64,000 nucleotides of DNA, from contig JAFDXK010000002.1 in the NCBI GenBank assembly GCA_018267965.1, forward strand, positions 310,001 to 374,000, written 5' to 3'. The translations under genes were made by a program, and so were the position numbers. The notes beneath the pieces are model-generated. The model worked only from the letters and a program-made list of their open reading frames with translations. It made no database searches and was not told the DNA's origin. Source of the stretch: Bacteroidota bacterium. GTDB taxonomy: Bacteria; Bacteroidota; Bacteroidia; Chitinophagales; Chitinophagaceae. This document shows positions 32,991-41,317 of this stretch, in pieces (the first letter of the stretch is position 1; every line of letters starts with the position of its first letter).

Positions 32991-34943
32991 TTATTTCACA
33001 ACAGAAAGTTGCTGTGTCATTGTTCCTTTTTCTGTTTGCAATTTGATAGTATACAAACCTGTAGCAAGGTCAGCAGTGTTAATGCTTATATGTTGCGTAC
33101 CTTTTTCGTATTGTACAGCATTAACTGTATTTACTACACGGCCAACTGCATCTAATACTTGTAGACCAACAGAAGATTTCTCTGTAAGTGTGAATGCTAA
33201 GGTTGTATTATCATTAGCAGGGTTAGGATATACACTCAAATGTTGAACACCCGCGTCTACGTTCGTAACACCTAATGGCATAGTAATGTTTTGGCTGTTT
33301 AATACTGCGCCATCAGAGTTGCGTAGCAGGATAACAATAGCTTTCATGTTCGCTCTATTGTATGGTTGGGGTACAGTGAAAGCAGGGAAAATATAATCAT
33401 AAGTAGTACCTGCAGTCATTGTTGACGGTAAGCTGCTTGCAGCACCTGTTGGGGTTGGAACAATCATACGTGCAACAAAATTGTATGACATTTGGCTTGC
33501 TGGTACCACAGAAGGTTCATTGTACCAGTTGTGTCCAGCACCATTTAAAGGACCATAGTTGTGCGAACTATAGTAATTATGTTGGTCCCAAGTGCTGCCA
33601 TCAGGCCCGCCACGTACATTATCTTCTGCTAAAACAAGAGCAAGTCTATAATCACCACTTAAATTAAGCGCAGGTTTCACTGATGCTTTTACAGAAAAAT
33701 CAAAACTTGAAGCACCCATATCAGTGATTGTTATATCAGCAAAACCGAAATAATCTTTTTGTTGGTTGTATACATCAATCAATGCGGATGGGTCAAGTAC
33801 ATCCCTTCTATCAACAATAACGTCAGGATATCCACCGATTTTAGTGCCTACAAATGCATCATAGGCGGCTACTTCCATTGGGTCATTATTATGAACAGCT
33901 ACCAAGCTAAAATGACTTGCATAATTATTAGCTAAAGAATCCATATAAACAGCACCGCGAGGGCAGAAACCACACCATGTACCAGTTCCTTCTTCTACAA
34001 ATATTTTTTTAGTGGGATTAAAAGAAACTGCGGTAACGCTTGTATTCATTGTATCATTTGTGTTATCAGCATCACCTGGTAATTCGACCCACATTTTTAT
34101 CGGATAATCGCCTAAGCTACCGGGCATTGTGTAAGGATTAGAACAAGTAAAAGTGTAAGAAGTAAAAGGAGCAATACTAACACTTGAAACGGTATTAGAT
34201 ACAGCGGGATTAGCACCTTGCTGATATTTAACTATAATTGAAGTAATAGTTGAAGCGCCTTTATTAAAAATTGTACCGCCTAATGTGAGGTTAGCATTTG
34301 TTACTGCATAATCAGTAGGTGAGCCTGCAACTGGTGTAACAGCAGTTAAAGCAGCATCATTTGCAGCAGGCACATAAACTTTAATATTATCTATACCTAC
34401 ACCTGGTAGCTTAGTACCATCATCAGTATATTTAATAGCAAGTTGTACATTGTTTGCACCGGCATACGCTGTCAGGTTCACATAATGTGTTTGCCACATT
34501 GTGCTATTGCCTTTTAGCGTATCAATATTTGTCCAATTAGCACCACCATTGGTAGTTATCTGAACTATACAAGTTTCCTTTTTGCCCGTGCTGTTATATA
34601 CACCACCAACAAAATAGTAGTCAAAAGACAAATAAGGGGTTGTGACACCAGTCAAATTAAAAACAGGAGAAGTTAATGTAGAAGGGTTATTATTTTCATC
34701 ATTGTTCCAATCGTCAATGAATGCATATTGTGTATGTGCGGGACAAGTCCATGGACTTTGAGATACTACGGCACCTGAATTCGTTTTCCAGCCGGTTGTA
34801 GCTGCGGTTGTTTGTATCCAACCCGCAGGTAGTGCGGGAATGGTAGCAGATTCAAAATTCTCCTGCAATTTTACCTGTGCATCACTTGTAGCACACGCAC
34901 CAAAAATTGCAGCAGTAAATAGTGTAGTTATTTTTCTCATCAC
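32991..34943 (-). CDS. T9SS-secreted protein with adhesin-like N domain and thioredoxin-like (Omp28-type) centre
   Basis: A 650-residue secreted protein with signal peptide (1-22, SDAQ). An N-terminal jelly-roll/'choice-of-anchor J' type domain (about 23-190) contains FESATIPALPAGW, SFDYYFVGG and GIDNIKV. A CARDB-like beta domain (about 195-305) follows. The thioredoxin-like Omp28-type region (about 310-480) has the motif GTWCGFCPRG. The C-terminal type IX sorting domain (about 573-650) reads LSVYPNPANDNTTLAF...GLYTIKLQTEKGTMTQQLSVVK in outline. It is therefore exported through the T9SS and anchored or released at the surface. A CxxC thioredoxin-like centre suggests redox activity outside the cell, unproven. 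Confidence 0.88.
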   Translation of the reverse strand: MMRKITTLFTAAIFGACATSDAQVKLQENFESATIPALPAGWIQTTAATTGWKTNSGAVVSQSPWTCPAHTQYAFIDDWNNDENNNPSTLTSPVFNLTGVTTPYLSFDYYFVGGVYNSTGKKETCIVQITTNGGANWTNIDTLKGNSTMWQTHYVNLTAYAGANNVQLAIKYTDDGTKLPGVGIDNIKVYVPAANDAALTAVTPVAGSPTDYAVTNANLTLGGTIFNKGASTITSIIVKYQQGANPAVSNTVSSVSIAPFTSYTFTCSNPYTMPGSLGDYPIKMWVELPGDADNTNDTMNTSVTAVSFNPTKKIFVEEGTGTWCGFCPRGAVYMDSLANNYASHFSLVAVHNNDPMEVAAYDAFVGTKIGGYPDVIVDRRDVLDPSALIDVYNQQKDYFGFADITITDMGASSFDFSVKASVKPALNLSGDYRLALVLAEDNVRGGPDGSTWDQHNYYSSHNYGPLNGAGHNWYNEPSVVPASQMSYNFVARMIVPTPTGAASSLPSTMTAGTTYDYIFPAFTVPQPYNRANMKAIVILLRNSDGAVLNSQNITMPLGVTNVDAGVQHLSVYPNPANDNTTLAFTLTEKSSVGLQVLDAVGRVVNTVNAVQYEKGTQHISINTADLATGLYTIKLQTEKGTMTQQLSVVK

Positions 34944-35028
34944 AGAAATTTTAGTCGTCTAAATTACCAATATTTCCAATATTAAATTCGTATTAAAAAA
35001 TAATTCACCCCTATTTTCGCTTATTTAC

Positions 35029-35036
35029 TACTTTTG
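35029..35036 (+). promoter_or_regulatory. -7 element (TACTTTTG) for the thiamine-regulated transcript
   Basis: Exact TAnnTTTG, so the transcript begins at about 35041, directly at the 5' edge of the TPP aptamer. Confidence 0.6.
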
Positions 35037-35041
35037 TGCCG

Positions 35042-35130
35042 TTGCACAGCAACACGGGGTGCCTGAAAATAAGGGCTGAGATTATACCCGCTGAACCTGG
35101 ACCGGGTAATGCCGGTTAGGGAGTAGCAAA
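35042..35130 (+). ncRNA. TPP riboswitch (THI element)
   Basis: It contains the conserved aptamer blocks in order: ACGGGGTGCC (35053-), the pyrimidine-binding CTGAGA (35076-35081), ATACCCGCTGAACCTGG and CCGGGTAATGCCGG, then TTAGGGA. P1 can close by TTGC (35042-35045) with GCAA (35126-35129). It senses thiamine pyrophosphate and should repress the downstream TonB receptor gene. No classical terminator follows; the leader instead contains a large hairpin and a short ORF, so control may be at translation. Confidence 0.93.
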
Positions 35131-35149
35131 TCAGCTAATAAGTTTTACC

Positions 35150-35198
35150 CCATTTTATACATCCTTGCGTAAAGGCCATACGCTATTGTATAAGATGG
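35150..35198 (+). promoter_or_regulatory. Long hairpin between aptamer and start, candidate expression platform
   Basis: CCATTTTATACA (35150-35161) pairs with TGTATAAGATGG (35187-35198), 12 bp with one G-U. An inner stem GCGTA (35167-35171) pairs with TACGC (35179-35183). No T-run follows, so it is not an intrinsic terminator. Confidence 0.55.
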
Positions 35199-35208
35199 AG
35201 CATCACTT

Positions 35209-35247
35209 ATGATAACGGCGCCTCATTTGTACTTTAAAAACAAATGA
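35209..35247 (+). CDS. 12-codon leader ORF (uORF) in the thiamine leader
   Basis: ATG at 35209, peptide MITAPHLYFKNK, stop TGA at 35245-35247, 4 nt before the receptor start at 35252. Its placement immediately after the hairpin and just before the start codon would suit translational coupling. Expression unproven. Confidence 0.35.
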   Translation: MITAPHLYFKNK

Positions 35248-35251
35248 CGGT

Positions 35252-37465
35252 ATGCAAAATTTAAACAAATCATTATTGACTATTGCAGCTATGTGTGCTG
35301 CTACAAGCACTTTTGCGCAGCAATCAGACACTGCTAAAGCAAAACCATTACATCCTGTAGAGGTACGTTCGTTAAGGGCAGGCTCTAACAGCCCTTTTGT
35401 AAAAACGGAGCTCAACGCTGCTGATATTGAAAAAGCCAACTTGGGGCAAGACTTGCCTTATCTACTGCAATACACGCCATCGGCTGTGGTAACCAGCGAT
35501 GCCGGTACGGGTGTAGGCTATACTGGCTTGCGTGTACGTGGTACGGACGGCATTCGTATGAATGTGACCATGAACGGTATCCCTGTAAATGATGCCGAAT
35601 CACAGGGGGCATTTTTTGTCGACTTCCCGGATATTGCATCATCAACTAGTTCTATACAATTGCAGCGCGGGGTAGGAACATCTACTAACGGTGCGGGTGC
35701 TTTTGGCGCTACGATGAGTATCAGCAACCTGCAACAGGCAGAAACGGCGAGTGCTGAGGTAAGTAATAGCTATGGGTCTTTCAATACTTGGAAAAATACT
35801 GTGCATGGCGGAACAGGATTGCTGAAAGGCGGGTTCCAGTTTGATGCACGTTTGTCGCAAATAACTTCTGATGGCTATATAGACCGCTCAGCAAGTAATC
35901 TGAAAGCATTGCAACTAATAGCAGGCTGGAAAATAAGTAAGCGCACATCTTTGCGTTTTATGGTGATGACCGGTAAAGAAAAAACAGGGCAGGGATGGAA
36001 TGGTGTGACAGGAGATTCATTGAAAACAAACCGCACGTTCAATGAACTAGGCTTGAAATCAAACGGTAGCTATTACGACAATCAAACCGATAACTATCAA
36101 CAGGATTACTATCAATTATTCTTCGACCATAAATTCAAAAAACACTTGTCGGCTCACGTTGCCGGATTTATGACAAGAGGCAAAGGTTATTATGAAGAAT
36201 ATAAAATGGCCGCTTCTTTCAGTGATTACGGATTGCCAAACTATGTCTCTCCATCGGGAACTGATACGGTAACTACAACAGATTTGATACGCCAACTGTG
36301 GTTAGATAACTATTATTACGGCAGTGTGTTTTCATTGCTTTATAACAAGAAGAATACTGAGCTTGCTTTTGGTGGTGGTATAACTCAATACCTTGGTAAG
36401 CATTATGGATACATAACATGGGCACAACTTAATGTGCCTGACAACTACAGGTGGTATTTGTTGCATTCACAAAAGAATGATTTGAACCTTTATGTAAAAG
36501 CGCAGCAAACAATTGCAGATAAATGGATACTCTTTGGTGATCTGCAATATCGTCACGTAGATTATTTGATTGAAGGTTTCCGTAATAATCAAACATTGAA
36601 GCCTAACCCTATATACAATTTCGTGAATCCTAAAGTTGGGCTAACCTATTTGTTGAAGAATACAAACAAAGACAAACAAAAGTTATACGCATCGTTTGCT
36701 GTAGCTAATAAAGAACCTAACAGGGATGATTTTGAAGCATCACCTCTATCACAACCAAAGGCTGAAAGATTGAACGATGTAGAAGTAGGTTATGAATTAA
36801 ACAAAAGAAAATGGAGTGCAGCCGCCAACTTGTATAACATGATGTATAAAGACCAATTGGTGTTTACAGGCAAAATAAATGATGTAGGTGCATATACGCG
36901 TACCAATGTGCCTGAAAGCTATAGAAGAGGCATAGAATTGCAGGCGGGTTATATGCCAACCTATTGGTTGAAGTTTAATGGTAATGTAACTTTCTCTGAC
37001 AACAAAGTGAAAGAATTTACCGAGTATATTGATAACTATGATGATCCAAACGGTAATCAATTGGCAATAGTGCACAAAAATACACCAATTGCCCTCACTC
37101 CGTCAACTATAGCTGGTGGCGGTATTACATTTACTCCATTCCGATACATGAAATATGAACAGGTAATTGCTTTAGATATTATGGGCAAGTTTGTCAGCAA
37201 ACAATACCTTGATAACTCAGGTGATGAAAACAAGACGATTAAGAGTTATGGACTATGTGACCTGCGATTGCGTTATAGTATACAGGCAAAGCCTTTCAGG
37301 GAAGTATTAGTGACTTTAGCGCTGAATAACATTTTTAACAAAATGTATGAAAGCAATGGGTACGTCTATTACGTTTATCAACTGAGTGGCAGCAAGATTA
37401 TCGATAATCGTTATTTCCCTCAGGCTGGTTTTAACTGTATGGCAGGGCTTACATTGAAGTTTTAG
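35252..37465 (+). CDS. TonB-dependent receptor, predicted thiamine transporter
   Basis: A 737-residue outer-membrane receptor with signal peptide (1-22, TFAQ). The plug domain (about 45-165) has EKANLGQDLPYLLQYTPSAV, GVGYTGLRVRGTD and IQLQRGVGTSTNGAGAFGA, and the barrel reaches the C-terminal GFNCMAGLTLKF. The gene is directly controlled by a TPP riboswitch, and TPP-regulated TonB receptors in Bacteroidota are the predicted outer-membrane importers of thiamine or its derivatives; the substrate assignment rests on that regulation. No inner-membrane thiamine transporter or kinase follows, as a strong terminator ends the transcript. Confidence 0.9.
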   Translation: MQNLNKSLLTIAAMCAATSTFAQQSDTAKAKPLHPVEVRSLRAGSNSPFVKTELNAADIEKANLGQDLPYLLQYTPSAVVTSDAGTGVGYTGLRVRGTDGIRMNVTMNGIPVNDAESQGAFFVDFPDIASSTSSIQLQRGVGTSTNGAGAFGATMSISNLQQAETASAEVSNSYGSFNTWKNTVHGGTGLLKGGFQFDARLSQITSDGYIDRSASNLKALQLIAGWKISKRTSLRFMVMTGKEKTGQGWNGVTGDSLKTNRTFNELGLKSNGSYYDNQTDNYQQDYYQLFFDHKFKKHLSAHVAGFMTRGKGYYEEYKMAASFSDYGLPNYVSPSGTDTVTTTDLIRQLWLDNYYYGSVFSLLYNKKNTELAFGGGITQYLGKHYGYITWAQLNVPDNYRWYLLHSQKNDLNLYVKAQQTIADKWILFGDLQYRHVDYLIEGFRNNQTLKPNPIYNFVNPKVGLTYLLKNTNKDKQKLYASFAVANKEPNRDDFEASPLSQPKAERLNDVEVGYELNKRKWSAAANLYNMMYKDQLVFTGKINDVGAYTRTNVPESYRRGIELQAGYMPTYWLKFNGNVTFSDNKVKEFTEYIDNYDDPNGNQLAIVHKNTPIALTPSTIAGGGITFTPFRYMKYEQVIALDIMGKFVSKQYLDNSGDENKTIKSYGLCDLRLRYSIQAKPFREVLVTLALNNIFNKMYESNGYVYYVYQLSGSKIIDNRYFPQAGFNCMAGLTLKF

Positions 37466-37496
37466 TAATAAAGACTTGTATTTTGATTAAACACAG

Positions 37497-37518
37497 CGCC
37501 GGGCAATGCCCGGCGTTT
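37497..37518 (+). terminator. Rho-independent terminator after thiamine receptor
   Basis: Stem CGCCGGGC / GCCCGGCG (37497-37504 with 37508-37515), 3-nt loop, then TTTG. Very GC-rich for this sequence, so stable. Confidence 0.8.
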
Positions 37519-37646
37519 GTCATCTATAGTAGTATAACTAATATTATTAAGCCCAAATGGCACATAAACAGTAGATTTGTATACTAAAAACCTGACAATA
37601 TTACATTGGTAGGTTTTTTGATGAGTTTCTTAGAAAAGAATAGATA

Positions 37647-38333
37647 ATGGGTGGATACCTTATTTTTTTCATTATCCCGATGCTATTGGGATGGGTAGTG
37701 AGTGCGAGGCTTAAAAGCAAGTTCAGGGAATATAGCGAAATTCCACTTTCTGAAGGCTTGAGCGGTAAGGATGTGGCTGAAAGGATGCTGCACGAGAATG
37801 GTATTTATGATGTGCAGGTAGTTTCAGCAGACGGGTTTTTATCAGACCACTACAATCCTGCAAATAAAACAGTGAACCTGAGCTCAGATATTTATAATGG
37901 CAGAAGTATATCGTCAGCTGCTGTAGCAGCCCACGAATGCGGACACGCTGTACAGCATGCTACAGGTTATGCGATGTTACAATTGAGGAGCAAATTAGTT
38001 CCGATAGTACAAGTGAGTAGCAGTTTATCGCAATGGGTGTTACTGATAGGTGCCGGAATGTTTTTTGGCAGGGGCAACCCTACCATTCTGCTAATAGGAA
38101 TTATATTATTTGCCGCTGCAACTTTATTTTCTATTATTACTTTACCGGTGGAATATGATGCCAGCGCTCGTGCACTGAAATGGATGGAAGCAACACATCT
38201 TACCGGTCGTGATGAACATGATAAAGCTGCTGATGCACTCAAATGGGCAGCACGTACTTATGTAGTAGCGGCTATAGCCTCTGTAGCTCAACTGCTATAT
38301 TGGGTAATGATTTTTAACAACAGAAGAGATTAA
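37647..38333 (+). CDS. Membrane zinc metallopeptidase (YugP-like)
   Basis: A 228-residue membrane protein of the YugP/Zn_peptidase_2 kind. TM1 (about 3-20) is followed by a conserved DVAERMLHENGI segment and the zinc motif HECGH (96-100) in AVAAHECGHAVQHATGYAMLQLRS. Two or three further TM helices follow (about 122-142, 145-165 and 205-222). The presumed third ligand lies in EYDASARAL. It is expected to be a neutral membrane protease; substrates are unknown. It lies 28 nt upstream of the persulfide dioxygenase gene and could share its transcript. Confidence 0.87.
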   Translation: MGGYLIFFIIPMLLGWVVSARLKSKFREYSEIPLSEGLSGKDVAERMLHENGIYDVQVVSADGFLSDHYNPANKTVNLSSDIYNGRSISSAAVAAHECGHAVQHATGYAMLQLRSKLVPIVQVSSSLSQWVLLIGAGMFFGRGNPTILLIGIILFAAATLFSIITLPVEYDASARALKWMEATHLTGRDEHDKAADALKWAARTYVVAAIASVAQLLYWVMIFNNRRD

Positions 38334-38361
38334 TGATATTTTTAAAATAATTAGAAAAACA

Positions 38362-39759
38362 ATGGTGGTAGAACAATTCTATACGGGATGTTTAAGTGAA
38401 GCGGCTTATTTTATTGCTAGCGATGGAGAAGCGGCTATTATAGACCCGTTGCGCGATGTTGATGTGTATATCCAAAAGGCTAAAGAAATGGGTGTAACAA
38501 TCAAGTATATATTTGAAACTCATTTTCATGCTGATTTTGTAAGCGGACATTTAGAACTATCAAAAAAAACTGGGGCACCAATTATTTATGGCCCGCAGAC
38601 GAAAGCTGGTTTCGAAATTCATTTAGCTAATGATGGAGAAGAATTTCATGTTGGTAAACTAAAAATAAAAGTATTACACACACCGGGACACACTCTGGAA
38701 AGTACTTGTTATCTATTGAGTGATGAAGCGGGTAAAGACTATTGTGTATTCACTGGAGATACTTTGTTTGTAGGTGATGTAGGCCGCCCTGATTTGTTCA
38801 GCGGTAACCTTACTAAAGAAGAATTGGCAGGCTATATGTACAATTCATTACAAACAAAAATCAAAACACTTGCAGATGATGTAATTGTTTATCCGGCACA
38901 TGGACCTGGCTCTTCTTGCGGCAAAAATTTGGGCCCGCAAACATCCAGCACGATAGGTGAACAAAAACAAAGCAATTACGCTTTGCAGGATATGACCAAA
39001 GAAGAATTTGTGAAAGTTGTTACTGATGGATTATCTACACCTCCGGCATACTTTCCTATCAATGCTAGAATTAATAAAGAAGGATACGACAGTCTTGATG
39101 ATGTAATGAATAAAGCATTACAACCATTATCAATAAAGGATTTCAAACAAAAGGTAAAAGATGGCGCTTGGATATTAGATACACGAAATTCAAACACTTT
39201 TACAGAAGGATTTGTTCCTGATTCATTGAGCATAGGATTAGACGGCCGTTTTGCGGAATGGGCAGGAAGCCTGTTGCCATTCGATCAACCATTGGTATTG
39301 GTTACAGAAGTCGGTAAGGAAAAAGAAAGCGCGATACGTTTATCACGTGTAGGCATAGATAACGTACAGGGATATTTAGATGGTGGATATGAGGCATGGA
39401 AAACTGCAGGAGAAACCATTGATATGATCATTGATATTGAGCCCGAAGAATTAGTAATGGATATTCCGCATGACAGCAAACTGGAAATTATAGATGTACG
39501 CAAATCAACCGAATTTGAAGCTGCACATGTAAAAGGTGCTCAAAATGCACCCCTTGATACTTTGATGGATCCGATGAATGTGGCAATGATAGATATGGAT
39601 AATAACCTGTACGTGCATTGCGCGGGAGGTTATCGCTCTGTTATTGCAGCATCTATTCTGAAACGCCAGGGATATGATAACCTACGCAATGTCTTAGGTG
39701 GTTTTGGAAAAATCAAAGAGGTAAAAGATGCGCCTATAGTGCAAGGACAAAAAGTATAA
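38362..39759 (+). CDS. Persulfide dioxygenase-rhodanese fusion (MBL fold)
   Basis: A 465-residue protein. An ETHE1-like metallo-beta-lactamase domain (1-235) carries His54, His56, Asp58, His63 (THFHADFVSGH), His110 (HTPGH) and Asp133 (FTGDTLF). Two rhodanese domains follow. The first (about 260-355) has no active Cys (PLVLVTEVGKEK); the second (about 370-460) has the active-site Cys420 in HCAGGYRS. ETHE1 enzymes oxidise glutathione or low-molecular-weight persulfide to sulfite, and a fused rhodanese can transfer sulfane sulfur to thiosulfate. A role in sulfide detoxification or cysteine catabolism is therefore likely. Confidence 0.93.
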   Translation: MVVEQFYTGCLSEAAYFIASDGEAAIIDPLRDVDVYIQKAKEMGVTIKYIFETHFHADFVSGHLELSKKTGAPIIYGPQTKAGFEIHLANDGEEFHVGKLKIKVLHTPGHTLESTCYLLSDEAGKDYCVFTGDTLFVGDVGRPDLFSGNLTKEELAGYMYNSLQTKIKTLADDVIVYPAHGPGSSCGKNLGPQTSSTIGEQKQSNYALQDMTKEEFVKVVTDGLSTPPAYFPINARINKEGYDSLDDVMNKALQPLSIKDFKQKVKDGAWILDTRNSNTFTEGFVPDSLSIGLDGRFAEWAGSLLPFDQPLVLVTEVGKEKESAIRLSRVGIDNVQGYLDGGYEAWKTAGETIDMIIDIEPEELVMDIPHDSKLEIIDVRKSTEFEAAHVKGAQNAPLDTLMDPMNVAMIDMDNNLYVHCAGGYRSVIAASILKRQGYDNLRNVLGGFGKIKEVKDAPIVQGQKV

Positions 39760-39762
39760 TTA

Positions 39763-40614
39763 CTACAACTCAATACCTAATACAAAAGAAACTGATGTCA
39801 TCTCATCCTTGAATGATTGAGTGAATCTGTTTGCCCTGTTGGCAGTATAAGCATTGATGTAAATATTGTTATTGTAATTTCCTAACAATATCGAACTGAA
39901 GTCTACGCCAATCTTAAATCCGCGATCATTGAATATTGTACCTGGTGCAAAACGATAAGCTATTTGCACATTGCCCAAAAAGTTGAGTGGAAAGTTATTC
40001 TCAGTATTACCCTGATATTTTCTACTACCCCAACCCACCTGTTCTACCATTATTAAATCCTGTTTGGAACTCCCGGTATTTGCATAAACCACTTCTCCGC
40101 CGCTGTTGTCTTCACCATTGAGTGGAATATCAAAAATGAAGCCCATGCCTATATCCAGCTTGCCCTTATGCGGTACAATATTGATAGAGTAGCCAACATT
40201 GCCTTTGAAATCTATAGCGAAATTGTTGAAACTATAGTTCTTATTGTATTCATATGTGCTGCCAGCATATCCATTTTCAGAAGCCTTGTAAATAAGCTGT
40301 ACAGATTGCGGAACGACTTTAAAATCGAATCCTGCAGAAAACAGCATCCTGTTTTTGCTGATGCGTAAATACTGGACACCAAGTCTTGCACCTGCATTAT
40401 TTTTCACACGTAACAGGCCATCTTGTATTGGACCATCCCCGGGACCATAGCCATCTTCTGGGTCAGTATTGTTTACATCCCAGTTGTTGATGTGGTAATC
40501 TACAGCTGCATTAATATAGATATGGTTACTGCCGCTGTTTGATTTTTGTGCTGAAGCATTGAACACCATAACAAGTGCACATGCCGTATAGAGCGCTATT
40601 GCTTTGCAATTCAT
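39763..40614 (-). CDS. Secreted or outer-membrane beta-barrel protein, unknown function
   Basis: A 283-residue exported protein (signal peptide about 1-22, ASAQ). Many aromatic-rich amphipathic strands are present (HIYINAAVDYHINNW, AGARLGVQYLRIS, FAIDFKGNVGYSINIV), and the last strand is TSVSFVLGIEL, so an outer-membrane barrel is likely. A DGYGPGDGPIQDG loop is notable near the N terminus. I do not recognise the family. It is the second gene of a pair, 2 nt after a lipoprotein gene, which suggests that the two act together at the outer membrane. Confidence 0.65.
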   Translation of the reverse strand: MNCKAIALYTACALVMVFNASAQKSNSGSNHIYINAAVDYHINNWDVNNTDPEDGYGPGDGPIQDGLLRVKNNAGARLGVQYLRISKNRMLFSAGFDFKVVPQSVQLIYKASENGYAGSTYEYNKNYSFNNFAIDFKGNVGYSINIVPHKGKLDIGMGFIFDIPLNGEDNSGGEVVYANTGSSKQDLIMVEQVGWGSRKYQGNTENNFPLNFLGNVQIAYRFAPGTIFNDRGFKIGVDFSSILLGNYNNNIYINAYTANRANRFTQSFKDEMTSVSFVLGIEL

Positions 40615-40616
40615 AG

Positions 40617-41198
40617 TTATGGTTTTAAAGTGAAGACGACCGTAGTGTCACTATAGGATGATTGATTAGATGTTTCAATTACAAAAGCGAATTGTTGCGT
40701 TTGTTTACCGGCAGGGCTTGTCTTGATAACAATATTCATACTCGATAAAATATTGGCAGTGTAATAGTAATCGTCAGAGCCCGTATTAAATCGGCTGATG
40801 ATATTCTTCTTACTGTTAGATGATTTGCCTTCTATAAAAGCACAACTGTCAGATATGTCTTTCCCTTTAGGGTAATTAGCGTTATAATCAAACAAAGGGA
40901 TCACTTTTATGTTAGTTATTTTCTCCATCGGTATCATACGGCCTTCCTTATGACTGGCGTATGCGGCGTTAGAAGGCCATAACTTGGGTGCTGATACGGT
41001 ATAAGTATTGTAAGGCATCTTCACTTCTATCTGCATATTGCTATACAATACGGAATCATTCTCATTCACCAGCCTGATATCATATGCATTAGTAACCCTG
41101 ATATCGGGTTGCATATAAATATACTTTCTGTCATTGGAGCGGGTGCTGCATCCTATACCGAGTATAAAAAGTAGCAATATGATGAAGGCTTTACGCAT
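40617..41198 (-). CDS. Lipoprotein of unknown function
   Basis: A 193-residue lipoprotein with lipobox GIGC (Cys17). The mature part looks all-beta (AYDIRLVNENDSVLYSNMQIEVKMPYNTYTVSAPKL; ANILSSMNIVIKTSPAGKQTQQFAFVIETSN). No catalytic motif is seen and I do not recognise a family. First gene of a two-gene operon with a barrel protein (2 nt gap), divergent from the aldehyde dehydrogenase gene. Confidence 0.7.
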   Translation of the reverse strand: MRKAFIILLLFILGIGCSTRSNDRKYIYMQPDIRVTNAYDIRLVNENDSVLYSNMQIEVKMPYNTYTVSAPKLWPSNAAYASHKEGRMIPMEKITNIKVIPLFDYNANYPKGKDISDSCAFIEGKSSNSKKNIISRFNTGSDDYYYTANILSSMNIVIKTSPAGKQTQQFAFVIETSNQSSYSDTTVVFTLKP

Positions 41199-41303
41199 TG
41201 GAAGGCTATTTTAACACTATTTTGAAACAATTAATATGCCAAAAACAAAAAATGCCTAACTCATTAATTGGCAGTTAAATTATAAAGGTAAAAACCAAGA
41301 GCG

Positions 41304-41311
41304 TACCTTTA
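41304..41311 (+). promoter_or_regulatory. Probable -7 element (TACCTTTA) for the aldehyde dehydrogenase
   Basis: One base off TAnnTTTG; the ATG at 41318 follows after 6 nt, the same short spacing as at other genes here. Confidence 0.4.
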
Positions 41312-41317
41312 CAACTT

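Noticed and set aside
34944-35028. A second riboswitch or attenuator before the TPP element
   Set aside because: The sequence is AT-rich upstream promoter DNA without conserved aptamer blocks.
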